From Thereva unica (Eukaryota; Arthropoda; Insecta; Diptera; Therevidae), in the NCBI GenBank assembly GCA_949987705.1, contig OX465281.1, positions 256,342,542-256,406,541 on the forward strand: 64,000 nt of DNA, written 5' to 3'. Position numbers and translations under genes: made by a program. Shown one piece after another: positions 43,140 through 54,738 of this stretch. A model generated the notes under the pieces. It was not told the DNA's origin. It worked only from the letters and a program-made list of their open reading frames with translations, and did no database searches. How positions within the stretch are numbered: the stretch's first letter is position 1; each line of letters begins with the position of its first letter.

Positions 43140-43274
43140 ACGTGATTTGCATGCATAGTAGTCATTCGTTCGGACGAAATGAGCCTCCGCCGTTCGTTCG
43201 CTCGTCCTGTGTGTGTTGTGCTCTGGAGCACCAGAGCCAAGAGCCCATGCCAGCAGTAAGGCCCAAGTTTAAAG
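43140..43274 (+). other. Candidate noncoding first exon ending in a strong splice donor
   Basis: GTTTAAAG|GTAAGC at 43274/43275 is a good donor. The preceding GC-rich, TC-rich sequence (GTTCGCTCGTCCTGTGTGTG) resembles insect 5' untranslated DNA, and TCATTCG near 43163 could be an initiator. No transcript evidence exists here, and the start is a guess. Confidence 0.25.
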
Positions 43275-43951
43275 GTAAGCATCGCTGGGAATACTCGAAA
43301 GGATTGTCTGCTTGAATGCTCGTCTAGATGGCGTGCGTGACTGTGAATGTAAAATCCCTCGCGGGGGCGACAGCGGGGTCGGCCGGGGCGCAGAACATGA
43401 GGAAAATTATCGGAATGTGAGCACAGGCAAATGGAACGTATGCTTCGGAATTAAATTCTGTTCAGAGACTTCCTCTGAATAGATAAAACTCGATAAAGGT
43501 CCTCTGCTGCTCTACAGCACAACTCACATGGCACAAGGCAAAGAGTATCGTATCTGTGTGTGCAGCGCTGGGGCGGAAGGGCAGACGGCGGGCCGGGGGT
43601 CGGTAGTGGCTTGGATTGCAGTATAAAATATTGGACCCCTCAGACTTTGGCAAGTACCAGAGCAGAGTGCTTGAAAATAACTGCAAAACCTTTATTTGTG
43701 AATGATTGGGGGTGCATTTCGTGTCTTCTATGTGCTATCTGTCGGCTGGGATGCCCTTGTGGTGGAGGTCTTGTCTGTAAGAAACTCTCAAGAGCAAATC
43801 TCAAGTCGGATTTGAATGGGTTTGTCGGTGTCTCAGACAGGAAGTTAATAGACAAAAGCATGCAGCATAAGAGCTTAAAATATATTCCAATTTCAATTAA
43901 ATGTTCATTCTCTAATCCTGCTTCATTCTCTCTCTCTCTTTCTCCTTTCAG

Positions 43952-44050
43952 CATCAACACTTGCATGGATTTAAGGGATGTTACCACTGCTTAGAGACTA
44001 TCTTCTTGGACGACCCTACATCGATTTATCTGGGAGATTTGTTGCAAAAG
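43952..44050 (+). other. Candidate 99-bp internal exon
   Basis: A long pyrimidine tract and CTTTCAG (ending 43951) form a strong acceptor. CAAAAG|GTAATT at 44050/44051 is an acceptable donor. The 99 bp between are a multiple of three and open in the frame beginning HQHLHGFKGC and ending YLGDLLQK. I do not recognise the peptide. The same segment has stops in another frame (the MDLRDVTTA frame ends inside it). It could be a real coding exon of a host gene, a UTR exon or chance. It is the best exon candidate in the window. Confidence 0.35.
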
Positions 44051-44239
44051 GTAATTTTTATTTGGACGTCCTAATTAACTGAATACAATTGAACAGGGAT
44101 GAGCAACCCTTTTTTATGGTGGACCAAATACCCGCCAAATTATTTTTTTTTGTTATATGGAAAATCCACTTCACTTCAACCTCCAGAACGAAATCAGAGT
44201 ATAGAGATCTGAGAATCGAGATTTAGTTGAATTCAATGA

Positions 44240-45060
44240 ATATTGCTCAGCGGACAATATCCCAAGGACACTCAATTTTCGTTAAGAAGGACGAACTTCT
44301 GCGAATCTTTCAAATGCTGAACAATAAGAAGTCGACAGGAATCGACGCCATCCCAATGTGGTTCTGAAACACCTACCGCCATGTGCAATCGACATCTTCG
44401 ACATCGACATCGAAATTCCTTGAACAATACCTACTTCCGAGAACTCGGCTGTGGTATATCCTATCCCTAAAGGAAACAAAGACAGGTCAAACCCTGCTAA
44501 TCTCCGGTCAATAAGTTTACTTCCAAACATCAGTAAAGTATTTGAGGTTGTAATTAATCGTTCGCTGGCAAGCTGGGTTGAGGAAAATAAAATAATTCCG
44601 GACAAATAGTTCGGGTCCCGATCGGAACCTGACATTATCCATGCTTGCGCAAAATTGGCGTCCGACATGGAACTTAAGTAAGAAATAGTGTAGGGAGCAT
44701 AGCTTGACGACTTGGAGAAGGCTTTCAACTCTGTGTGAGTCGAGGCGCCACTACTAAAGCTGACAAGGTATATAAGGAGCAATCCTTGCTTCGCGTGATC
44801 TCTGACATGACAAGGAAGATTTGCTTCGTCAAAAGTGGAAACTTTGCTTCACAGGTCTTTGAAATTAAAAACTGTGAACTCACCGCTGCTCTTCATCATT
44901 TATAGAAGCGATATAGTTGGATTTCTTCCGAACGCCCTGGCTTTCGCGGGATTCTCTCTGGGCGCAATCCTTGACGCTCTCCTCCAAATTAATTCCTTCT
45001 ACTAGTCGAGATTTGCAGACTCCTCCTCTGGGCTGGGAATTTTAAAATTTTGAACTACAC
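44240..45060 (+). pseudogene. Non-LTR reverse transcriptase (broken)
   Basis: Plus-strand pieces in shifting frames read KKSTGIDAIPNVVLKHLP, YPIPKGNKDRSNPANLRSIS, LLPNISKVFEVVINRSLASW, DDLEKAFNSV and PLLFIIYRSDIVGFLPNAL. These are RT blocks 1 to 4 in order: the K..G.DGIP start, IPK with N.RPISLL, the FD..F.SV block and the LF.IY..D block. At least four frameshifts or stops break them, and the YADD box is not clear. The 166-codon minus frame over the same bases is an antisense shadow. Confidence 0.8.
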
Positions 45061-45522
45061 ATTGATAAGAAGAAAGATTGAAATACTATTCTTCTGTGGT
45101 ACCTCTACTTTAATGACCACCTAGTAATCCTTTGGAACCGCAGGATTTTGAGCATGGAGGCTCTGTATAGGCTTCCTGTACCGCAACGCAACCAGATACG
45201 GGTTAGGAGCTCTCTCGGAATATCCTTTCAATGCATGTCTTACTGTCGTATTTGTCTAGGAAGTCCTTTGAAGCTTGACCTTCGCATCTGATCACCCTAC
45301 AGCGTCCGACTACCTTTGAGAAGCCTTAGCAAAGCTTTGATTCTCCTTTGCCTGAGAGGATGTAGTTCAAGGCCATTTCTGATTAAAAATAAGATTCGCC
45401 CGTTCTCAACCTGATACAGTCACGCACAGCGTCATAACAGATACAATGCACCCGAAACAGACACTAACAGGTAAAAATTCTACAAAATTGGAGATTTAAA
45501 AGATTATGTAGGACGAAGAAAA

Positions 45523-45758
45523 CCGGCAATTATCAGCAGACCGGTTCTCGTTCGATTGCGCAGGTCAAGCAGCATTGGATGTCATTAATATTTAGTTGAG
45601 AGACCGCTTGGTAAAACGACACTCGCGTTTGGAATGGGCGATCACATGACATTCCAAACGCGAGTGTCCCAACTAAATATCCAATACCAACCATAACCAA
45701 GCGGTCTCCCAACTAAATATTAATGACATCCAATGCTGCTTGACCTGCGCAATCGAAC
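45523..45758. repeat. Inverted pair of 5S rRNA-derived units
   Basis: The plus-strand unit (45523-45635) reads CCGGTTCTCGTTCGATTGCG, CAAGCAGCATTGGATGTCA and GAGAGACCGCTTGGTAAAAC, closely following 5S rRNA. A second unit lies on the minus strand at 45758 down to 45650. The arms are nearly identical from GTTCGATTGCG to GACCGCTTGG. The second arm then has about 23 extra bases containing a repeated ATTTAGTTGG. They share the outer sequence GACACTCGCGTTTGGAATG around a 14-bp centre. The RNA of this unit would fold into a long hairpin. CCGGTTCTCG is kept better here than in the other copies. Confidence 0.85.
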
Positions 45759-47555
45759 ACATTCATTCATTTCTGTAACAGAGCCGTGCAACTACTTGGA
45801 GCTGCTGTGTTTCCCAAGACCTACTATTGCCCAGCGCTGCTCTAGACACTAGATTTTACCAGGGATTGGTGTATTAACCGTGGTCCTAAGCCCTCTTCTT
45901 CCGTGGCTTGGGACCGGCACGGCACAATATCTTTTATATTCAGACAGAAATACATACTTATATAAGTGGAAAAGCTAAACCTTGGCGGTCCACAGAAACA
46001 AGGAAAAAGTAAGCCGGAGCGTCGATTGCTCGTCCCTGCAATTGAACGTCATTACGACCGCAATTGATACAACTTGGGGAAAAACCCCGGATCTTCGGCC
46101 CACAACTAAAGCTAATTACCACAGAGCCCGGATCGAGGCATCCCTAAAAAGGGCCCTTTCTAATCCAATTCAACTGGAAGCCATAAAACTGCAATAAAAA
46201 TCGCTTCCCAGACTCTCAGAGCTCGGCCCGTGAAATGTAACCCTCCCTTCCCCTCCACACATCTTGGCCCGAAACGTCTTTTCCTTTCTTTCTCTCTCGA
46301 AGAACTAATAAGCTCATAAAAATTTCATTAGAATTTTTTCACTTTACTTTTTCCGTCGTTTATTTTCGTTTCGTGTTTTTTCCCTCGTTTTCGGAGAGGG
46401 CAAAAAAAAAGTTTGAAAAATAATAATAGCCAGAAACGTAACGTATACGACGACGACGACGTCAAGAGAGAAAAAAAGGACATTAACGTACCCCACACGC
46501 ACACACGCAGCCATATCTACTTATACTTTGCAGGCTCCGCACGCATTCTGCGGATGTGTGCATGCACAGAGGGACGAAGGACGATTCCCGTTCGAGCATG
46601 AAGGAAAAATTGTCTTTGATGATGGAAAATCTCATAAAAAATCGTTTTATGTTGTTTTCCCCTTTGCTGTGCGCTATTTTGCTCCTTGTCCTTCCGGTGT
46701 CGGTTGCCTGCCCGCCTGCCTGCATGGCTTCGAGTTGTGACACCAGGGAGACGCTGGAAGGACAATAGTGGATTTAATGTCGTCAAGGACTTGTGAACTT
46801 GATGACATTTCGGGGATGTATTTGAGTGATTTTAAAGTTTTTTTTATTGGGTCGTTCCGTAATGGAATTGGAGACGGGCGCTTTTTCCACGGAAATTGAT
46901 TTGAATTGAAAATCTTTTTATAGAATCCCACTTTCCGCTTGTTTTATTGGAAAAGAATTAAGATCCTTTTTTTGTCTCCGTAGAAGGAGCTTACAAGCTA
47001 TTGCCTATTATCCAACTTCAGTTCGAGTGTGCAGTTCGGGGAATTGAGGTAGGCGTTCGCTGGAATCGGATTAATTTTTTTTAGTCGCCATGACGGTAAA
47101 CAAAATCTGTTCGGCGCTGCTATAGATACAATTCTAAAAACAGTAGGGGAAACAGGATAAAGGCAGTCAGCTATGATGCAAACGCTCATTGCGACCTGTG
47201 TTACCAAAATAAAAACGTCAACTGTCTGACCTCTCACCTCAACCTCTATCCACCAGTAGGTTGAGTAATAAACTCTTGAAGGCAACCGCTGCCAGCAATA
47301 ACTTCGGGTGCTTTCAACGTCCATAAAGAAGAATAGTACTGTATCCACTACCCCTTCCGTTATACACAGATATCCAACTAGCATTCCTGCTCCCAAGTGT
47401 CCCAGATACGACCGCACCTTAATATAGTCCGCCCTGTAAAAGAAGGGAATCCAAAAATCCTTGTTTCCATGTACATTGAGAGTAAGTCCCCATAGGCGAT
47501 CAGCGTCACTCGGTTTGTTTATAAACGCAACGGCTCATTTACGTTCTTAACATGC
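45759..47555. other. Spacer DNA, no supported gene
   Basis: Contains pyrimidine-rich DNA (46230-46420), a GACGACGACGACG run near 46448-46460 and a CACACGCACACACGCAG stretch that looks like UTR. The 139-codon minus frame at 46998-47417 may be decayed retroelement sequence but shows no nameable motif. Confidence 0.35.
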
Positions 47556-47559
47556 ACGC

Positions 47560-47925
47560 TTATTTCCCTTCTTTTATGGTGTGGACTCTATTAACATATT
47601 CACTGGACCTGACAATATATACCCTTTAGTCAATAAATGCGCCAAACTTTTGGCTAAACGTCTGCGCAAACTTAAGTAAACTTCAAGCCAATGGTTTTCA
47701 CCGTTGAATCAAAGTGATGGTATTGGACGGCGTCAAATCGAAACCACGGTGAACCTCAAGGATCAATTTTTTCACTCGTGCTTGACTTTACAAACGACCT
47801 ACTCTCAGTCCCAACCAAGCTTCACTTATAACTATACGTTACTCTTACGCCTTCGCAAGCGTCCGTCCGACTCCTGCTTTGGCTCTGCGGGTGTGGACGC
47901 GCGGATGGCAGACGATTAAGCTGCG
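47560..47925 (+). pseudogene. Weak reverse transcriptase remnant
   Basis: Plus-strand frames give FTGPDNIYPLVNKCAKLLA, resembling the G.DGI...VLK start of a non-LTR RT, and about 150 bp on NHGEPQGSIFSLVLDFTNDL, resembling the G.PQGS..SP.LF..F.NDL block. Too much lies between or is missing for an intact domain. The sequence is cut before the RTE/Jockey-type fragment at 48.1 kb. Confidence 0.45.
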
Positions 47926-48118
47926 CCTGAGTGTAGGAGACTGGGAGGTTCTTGCAAAAGTCGCGTTAAAGAACAAGACCCTATTCCGCGTTATCGTAGG
48001 GCCGCGACAGATCACAACCGAATGGATTTTAATCCGAATGTATTAGTTTTAATTTCTCTACTGTTTTTATTACCCAGTATTCTTCTTAATGTTTTTGACT
48101 AATGAGAAACAGTAAATA

Positions 48119-48775
48119 GTGTTGGTACTATTAAAAAATGACGTGGTAAAATCATTTACCTACCTTGGGTCAATAGTAGCAGCCGACAATAGCATGGAAC
48201 CAGAAATACGCGCACGACTGCTAAAAGCCAACAAAGCCTACTATAGTCTGTCAAGGCTCTTCAAATCGAAATATCTAACCATAACGTCTAAACTTTTACT
48301 ATATAAGACGATGGTCTTACCCGTTCTCACATATGCATCCGAAACGTGGGTGCTTAGCAAAAAGCACTCAAACCTCTTGGGCGTGTTTGAGAGGAAAATA
48401 CTTCGGAGGATTGTTGGCCCCGTATGTGAGGAAGGACGATTCCGGAGACTCTACAATGACGAGATCTACGAGCGCTATCGCGACATAGATGTTGTGAAGA
48501 AAATAAAGCTCGGTAGGCTCCGGTGGGCAGGGCATCTAGCTCGTATGAGTGAGGATGAGCCTGCTCGTAAAGTTCTCTGCGGTAAGACCTATGGGGTGCG
48601 ACAGCGAGGGAGGCCCAACCTTCGCTGGAAGGATGGCGTGGACCAGGACGCTCAGAGTTTAGGGATGCCAAACTGGATGACATCGGCTCAGAATCGGGAC
48701 CGGTGGAGAGAACTGTTGCACGAGGCCAGGACCGGATCCCGGTTGTAGAGCCGTTAAAGAAGAAGAAGACTATTA
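48119..48775 (+). pseudogene. RTE/Jockey-type non-LTR ORF2 C-terminus, intact frame with 3' tail
   Basis: The 209-codon frame is uninterrupted. It carries SFTYLGSIVAAD, LPVLTYASETWVLSKKH, FERKILRRIVGPVCEEGRF, LGRLRWAGHLARMSEDEPAR and NRDRWRELLHEA, the complete post-palm C-terminal region of this insect group. The stop is followed by AGAGCCGTTAAAGAAGAAGA, the element's 3' terminus, then A-rich sequence. The frame opens at a GTG and the first ATG codon is internal (about 48194). This is a 5'-truncated insertion, the usual outcome of target-primed reverse transcription. With no frame damage it is probably one of the youngest insertions here. Confidence 0.88.
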
Positions 48776-49440
48776 AAAAAAATATTTTTACCGCCTTTCA
48801 AACTCAACATAGAATAGAAGAAAGACTTCAAAAATTATACATAAAAGGGGTTTGAAATTGCTGCCTAACTAGGTGGAAGGGTGCATACCCTCCAGAAAAT
48901 CAAACGATTGGGGTGGGTAAGCCGTACTTTTAAAGTCCTTTTAAGTCGATACCTCTTTGAAGTATGGAAATTGTGGACGTTGCCACTAAAATCACCCTAC
49001 GTGATACTCGCAGATTGGTTGCTGCATCGGAAGGGACGCAGAAACAGACGTAAGGTAGGAAATTTTCCTTAAATATGACACTAATCTTTGTAAATCTTTA
49101 GTGTTCTTCTCACTTTTTTTCAAACAGATCCTTTAAACAAAATGTTTGAAATGTTTCAGTGTTAAGCACGTTCGCCTACACCTTGTCGTTTAAACGTTCA
49201 ATGCATAATGGCAGTCAGGAAAATACCTGAAGTGAAATTGTCTTATGAAAGAATGTGTTGGGGGTGTGAATTCGGTTGAAAATCCCTTTACACAATTTAT
49301 TGCGTTATTGCTCAGTCAAACCGAATAGTATGTGCCCTTCATCGGGCCGCGCCTGTCGACGGGCCTGTAAGTGAATGGGGGTCTGTATTAGGCAAGTTGT
49401 AAGATGGCTAGGATGGCAGTGTGAGGCTTAATCCATTAAC
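48776..49440. other. Spacer DNA, no gene seen
   Basis: AT-rich with no motif-bearing frame. GGGCCTGTAAGTGAATGGGG near 49359 resembles a segment at 32226. Confidence 0.4.
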
Positions 49441-49685
49441 CTATACATTCTACTTTCGTCCAGTCATCCTCGTTCCTCATCGTGTGTCCTACGATATTTT
49501 TCGGTAGTAATGGCGTCTCGGCCATTTCTCTTATTCGCCGAATCTAGCACAATAAAAGAAGATGTGAGTCCACCGGACTCGCAGTGGGTCATCTGCCGCC
49601 ACACTGCAGTTGGCTCGCGCTCTAACATATCATTTTTCAGCACCAGTGACAAAAGTTGGTGTGCATTCCCTATTTGCAATGTCTG

Positions 49686-50108
49686 TTATTTATAACAAGG
49701 TTTTCTTTCGGTTACGCCGGTACTTTTCCAAACAGAGTGGTGATTTGTATCACAGCCGATTACGAATTGCCGGGTCTTGTGACAGAAGTCAATCAGTTCT
49801 TGAACCTCCTGAGGTGGCACTATTACTACATCCTCCGGAAAGTAGACGGACACAAGGACGATTTTTCGGAATCCGTTGGCGGTGAGAGCCTCAACCGAGA
49901 TCGCCACTAGATCTCTAGAAATAAAGTTAGTAATAGAGAGAAGAGTGGCACGATTATCTATTAACAGGGAAGCACGAGGCATCCCGCATCTCCGATCATA
50001 TACAAGTTTACTTGAGCTGATGGTAAGTCCTCTAATTTTGCCATCGCTTACCCAAGACTCCTGAATAAGACCAAGGGTAAGATGCCTCTCTGCGAAAGTC
50101 TTGCACAA
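49686..50108 (-). pseudogene. AP-endonuclease domain of a non-LTR retrotransposon (open fragment)
   Basis: The 140-codon minus frame contains LGLIQESWVSDGKIRGL, followed by LVAISVEAL and IVLVSVYFPED, and then FVIGCDTNHHSVWKSTGVTE. The known family blocks are IQEPW with the catalytic glutamate, VS.Y...D in the middle and GCD.N.HH..WGS. The glutamate and the D-N pair are retained. The C-terminal SDH block is beyond the open part. This domain nicks the chromosomal target. The ATG is internal to the ancestral ORF. Confidence 0.85.
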
Positions 50109-50129
50109 TGTGGAGGATACCTATGACGC

Positions 50130-50440
50130 ATGGTGAGAGCTAACTTGGAATTCCTTTATGGAGCTCATTTTCCCCCCAAGGAGCGTTTGACAAACTCCGT
50201 CTTCTTGGCTTGTCTAGGATCCTTTGTCCTACCGCTTTTATCCTTGGTGGGTGCAGATTTGCCCCTTGCTCCGATTCCAAGGTCTCCAGGAGTTTTCTTT
50301 CTCCGCTCGCTGTTAGCTCTGCCACAGACTCTCTGGCACTTGCAGCAGATGCGGCGGCCGGATTCGGAACAACGCCAGATAGTCTCGGAACTGGTGCGAG
50401 CGCAGCTCGTCAGATGACCCTATGGCCAATATAACGGCAT
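50130..50440 (-). pseudogene. ORF1 (gag-like) remnant of the same element
   Basis: Minus-strand frames include ARESVAELTASGERKLLETL, then EQGANLHPPRIKAVGQR and RRSLSNAPWG, a charged, low-complexity region directly upstream of the endonuclease. Position and composition suggest the C-terminal part of an ORF1 protein. No zinc knuckle is visible. It is broken by stops. Confidence 0.4.
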
Positions 50441-51070
50441 TACTGCAGTCATCGGTAACACCAGAAGAATTGGCAGGTGCCATTTTGGATTCGATGTGCG
50501 CGCCACACGATGATCCCTGCCCTTCGTGGCTGCTTCGTTGGGAAATCTTTATCCTTACGAGTCAGCCTGATGTGGAAGAATCGATAGGCGATTTTTCCAT
50601 TCAGCTTAATCAACTTAGTCATGGAAGCGGTGTCCACTACCATGCCCAAGTGGAGAATATTATGGCTTACCCGCCTCTGAACCACTGGAGTTTCGCACGG
50701 CGGAAGTCGCCAGTGCTTTCTCGTTGGTTAAGCTACTACACCGGGAAAGGAGCCACTAGTATGACGTGAGCCCTCGAAAAATTACCTTCTTCCACCAAAG
50801 TGACATCAAGAGCACTCTTCTTCTTAATGAAGGAGGCATTATTCTCACCAATTTTACTGTGTCAGGGTTTGAGCAGACTAACAGCAGCTTGGAAGCTCCC
50901 CTCGAAAAGTGGCTTGCCTTCGCCGCTTACTTTTTCAATAACGACATCAATGATCGCCTTCTGCAACTGTGGCATTTACTCAGGTGGCCGGTATGGAAGT
51001 TGAACTATGCAGATGTTCTTCTCCCAGCTTTTATCAAGGATTTGTCTCAGAATTAGTCAGTTGTCGAGCG

Positions 51071-51850
51071 ATCCTTCCTGAAGCCTGTTTGATCTAAAAA
51101 TCTTGTAACCAACCATTAGTAGCACGATTCCTTTACAATTTTTACAGAATAATTCATTGGACATGACAGATTTCTTCTACTCGTCTGGTAGGTTCTCTTC
51201 TCTCCGTCCCAAATCTCGCATATAGGCTCCATGCCCATGATGTTGGGCACTGAAAATACTCTATTATTAATTAAAGCTAAAATTATTTAATTTCCCCGTC
51301 TTACTAACAAAACTACTCACCTGCAAATGCCTCAAATAATCTCAGCTGTACACGCATTGGCAACCACTGATTTTAATCTGACAAGAAATTAAAAATCGCA
51401 GCCTCGTCTTCTTCTTCTTTTTCTTCTTATTGTTTATTGCAATCGCACGGAAAGCACGTTTAACACTTTGACCCCAAGAAGAGAAATGTTAGATAACCGG
51501 AAAAAAATCTCAAATCGTAAATCTCGGCATCTCGAAAATATTCAACCTTTCAATTTTCCTCTCGCAACAGCTCGCCGTGTTCTCCCCCTCCATTTTATCA
51601 ATTTATACGAAAAGTATCTGGAATCTTAAAGTTGGCTCAGAAGGGGCCCCCGAGTAACACGAGTGTTTCAATGTTGCGATTAATTAATACTTCACCACTC
51701 AGCATTAAAATGATTAATAGCACGAAACAATAGAAGAAGTCAATTACTGCGCGCTTGAAGTAAACCGAAAGCCTCGAGGTTGTGCCACGGATGCCGTAAT
51801 CAAAAGGGCGACAGGCAATCACCGAGGCAAGTGAAGCCAAACCAAATCTT
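51071..51850. other. Spacer DNA, no gene seen
   Basis: AT-rich with CTTCTTCTTCTTTTTCTTCTT runs near 51408-51428. No open frame with a motif. Confidence 0.4.
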
Positions 51851-51854
51851 AACT

Positions 51855-52750
51855 ACTCCCCGACTCTCGATACACCTCGTAACGTACACCCGTGTAACAT
51901 GAGTTGCGGGGCCTTACGTGCGGAGACACACCAGCTCCGTGAGCAGTTCAGCAATTATCACCAGCCAAGGTAAGTTTTGTAGGGAACAAAAACGACGCCT
52001 CACCTCCTCCCGTGTCGCATAAGTGACAAGACGCAGCACTGTAAATCCGTGGCGATGTTGTTGGTGCATTGTGCTCCGGGGGGTCTCCAATTACCCTCAT
52101 TTCACGTTGGGGGCCCGAGGCTTTGTTCAACGGCAGAGCTTATGGCTGGTGGTCAGGCTCAATTGCTAATCGGTGTCATTTGTGCTGCTTTCGTTCCTCA
52201 GTTTTCACACCTCGCAGCTTGTTTCACACGCAGGTGACCTTACCTGTGAGCTCTGAGTACACAGAGCAAGCAAAATCCTCGAATCCGTCACTTTCTAGCA
52301 ATTTTGGTGGGCCCCGCTAGTCGCGTTCTAAACCCCCCGGTCGCAATTGCACGTCGTAGTTCGAATCCATTCACCTGGGCCACCAGCGAGCAGGTAAGTC
52401 ATAACTCATCAGGCAGCCAGCTAGCAGCAGCAGCCGTGAGCCAGAGATCTTTCCGCCATGTTCAAATCAAAATCGATAAATCAAAAAAGGAAAAAATCGT
52501 CGTTCTCTCTTTTATCTTTTTTCGCTGCGTTGTTTCATCTCCGCCACACACTGGCGGCGGCCGACGGAGGAGCTTTTGTTCGGTGTGTGTGAACGTGTGC
52601 ATTAGCGCGCGGCTTCTCGCCTTGGTGAATTCTGGCCCGAGAGATGAGCGTGTGCTTGTGGTGGTGCTGGCGCGGAGCAGTGCCGTGCATGACCATTAAC
52701 TCGCTAATGCGCTAATTTCGTTGTTTTCTTGTAATTTACTTAATGTAAAC
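51855..52750 (+). promoter_or_regulatory. Candidate promoter region with alternative noncoding first exons
   Basis: A GC-rich block contains two strong donors, CCAAG|GTAAGT (51969/51970) and GAGCAG|GTAAGT (52393/52394). The first is preceded by GAGCAGTTCAGCAATTATCA, where TTCAGC could be an initiator about 25 bp upstream of the donor. The next few hundred bases (52540-52700) have CGCGCGGC and GTGTGTGTGAACGTGTGC words typical of insect 5' untranslated DNA. No protein frame joins them. The 131-codon frame at 52304-52699 reads across the second donor. Confidence 0.35.
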
Positions 52751-54735
52751 TCGTTAATTTAATTAATTAAGCCAGAGCCGCGCGCTCGCTCGTAGATACT
52801 TGGGCCGGATTCCTTGCAAAAGGACGTCCTAAACGCTTCTCTCCCTTTACCACTGCCAAAGGTGATTTCCTCCTGGTATGGAGTAATTAAATGATAATCA
52901 CTAGTATCCATCTCTGTCGCTCCACTGTCATCCTAGGCACACAGCCACCCCGTGCAGCAGTGGGACACTAAGGGATGATGGCCGGGCTTAGTATCATGCC
53001 ATTACACCGAAATCCGTCCTTAAGCTTTGCCAAACAACAAACGGGACCCGAGAGCATGGAATGTTTTTTCCTTTCCTGTGGAGCGGAGGAAGATTGTTAT
53101 TAAATAAAAATAAAGGGAATAAAAACGGTGAGAAGAAATATGCGATATCAAAAGGGAATCGAATTTTCAATTCGCTTTGATCCGATCCCTCTAGGGATTC
53201 TTGAAGTGGGGCAGCGGGAGCTTTTCTTGTGCCTCCTTGCAGTGCTTGGCTGGAAGTCCTTGCCTTCCGCTGTGCCTTGCGTGTGCTAGAGGGAGATGGA
53301 CTGCTATAAAGTACAGAACAAGCACTTCTGCTGGATGATTCCCTTGTCCTCCTTATGTTCTGTCAGATAAGTTCCTATAATCAAAAGGTGAAATAGGATT
53401 CGACAGCGATTCTCAAAAGGTGGAAGATTATTTTGCGCTTGCGAAGATGGCAGGGAAATGTGAAATGTTTTATTGTGATCTCGAGTTGATAAGAGTTTTC
53501 ACGGATATAAATATTAAGGAGAACCGTTTTGGTAGATGTTGTTTAAACAAAGAATGATGTAGCAGCATTTTTTATTTATCTTACCAGGGGGGCTGGTTGA
53601 TCGTAGGTACTACAGAGGCTTTACGGTGCTAAACTTATACCATATTATCTTGCGCAAGAACCCAAAATCTACGCAGCAATAGTACAACTGAACTTTTCAA
53701 ATCAATAAGACTGTTGATCTGCTACCTTCACTTCTATAGCTTTATGTGGTTTCTGGAGAGCGTTAAGCGTAGCTCCTAATGATACCGCCAACAACATCTA
53801 TTCATCCAGAGACCCTCTACAACCCAAATTGAGCCTTGGCTGCTCTAGCGCATTTCTCCAAATTGACAGCGGCATGTATCCAGCACCGAATGTTGAACCT
53901 TGCTTCTGCGTCAGCGTGACAGAATCTATCTATTTCTCACTCTGCGTCTGCCTACTGCCCTATTCCCGAAAGCTCTGCTACCATGAGCCATTTTGGGAAA
54001 CCATTACCATTGTCATTGGTAGCCTTGTGTTGCCTATGACTCTTAGGAACTCCTTTGTGTGGACAAATCTACACAATCTATACAATCGACATTCAAGCTA
54101 AGTTTACGTTTTTGAAATCATGAACAATTGCATTGTTGTGAGACGCACGATGCATGGTGATAGTGAAGTTGAGTTATAGTATCCACGTGGAATGGTGAAG
54201 AGTGTTCCTCCTCGCCGGCACCTTGTCAAATAGATTAGTGAAGGCCCGGTCTAAGCAATTTCCACCAGGGTTCGGTTGCCTGAACACTTGTTGCAGATCA
54301 TTTGCGTAATAATGATCAATAAGCTTGATATCAAAAGCGTGTGTGTCGGGGGGGGGGAGTAAATTGTTGTCGACGTCAAGACTAAAATATTAGTACAGCT
54401 CCTAGAGATTTCTTCTGCAAAAAAAATTGTAGTTGAATGAAATTTGGAATGGTGGGAGTTTAGCAATTGGAGAAAAGGTAACCGTTGAGTTCCGGGCCGT
54501 ACTTCGAGAAAATCACGAGAAAATCCGATTGAAAGAATTTTCCGACGCTTTCCCGACCGTAGCTCGGAAAAACGTCGAAATTGGTAAAATGTTAAGAAGA
54601 CAAAATTAAAGCTATGAAAATTCTCAACAAAAAAAGTTATATAAGCTTTTCCCGGAAAACCTCACGTTTGGTCGGAAAATGGAGGCTAAAGAAAAAAAAT
54701 ATGAAAAATTATTTTGTTTTTATATTGTTTTCTTT
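52751..54735. other. Spacer DNA, no supported gene
   Basis: Mixed composition with overlapping short frames and no motif. GGGGGGGGGAG at about 54349-54359 is a homopolymer run. Confidence 0.35.
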
Positions 54736-54738
54736 ATG

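Larger units (their letters stand above)
49450..51070 (-). mobile_element. I/R1/LOA-like non-LTR remnant: ORF1-like DNA then endonuclease
   Basis: Read on the minus strand, a decayed ORF1-like region (about 51060 to 50130) is followed by the start of ORF2 with an AP-endonuclease domain (50108-49686) and further remnant to about 49450. This is the native order of a two-ORF non-LTR element. Stops divide the ORF1 part, and no CCHC knuckle could be confirmed. The reverse transcriptase that should follow is missing, so the copy is rearranged or truncated. Confidence 0.68.

Noticed and set aside
44282..44782. 166-codon minus-strand frame
   Set aside because: It is antisense to a clear reverse transcriptase remnant on the plus strand.
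46413..46786. Several overlapping 60-90-codon frames
   Set aside because: All are in a UTR-like low-complexity stretch and shadow one another, with no motif.
46998..47417. 139-codon minus-strand frame as a membrane protein gene
   Set aside because: Hydrophobic stretches are present, but there is no signal, homology or splice context, and it sits among decayed retroelement DNA.
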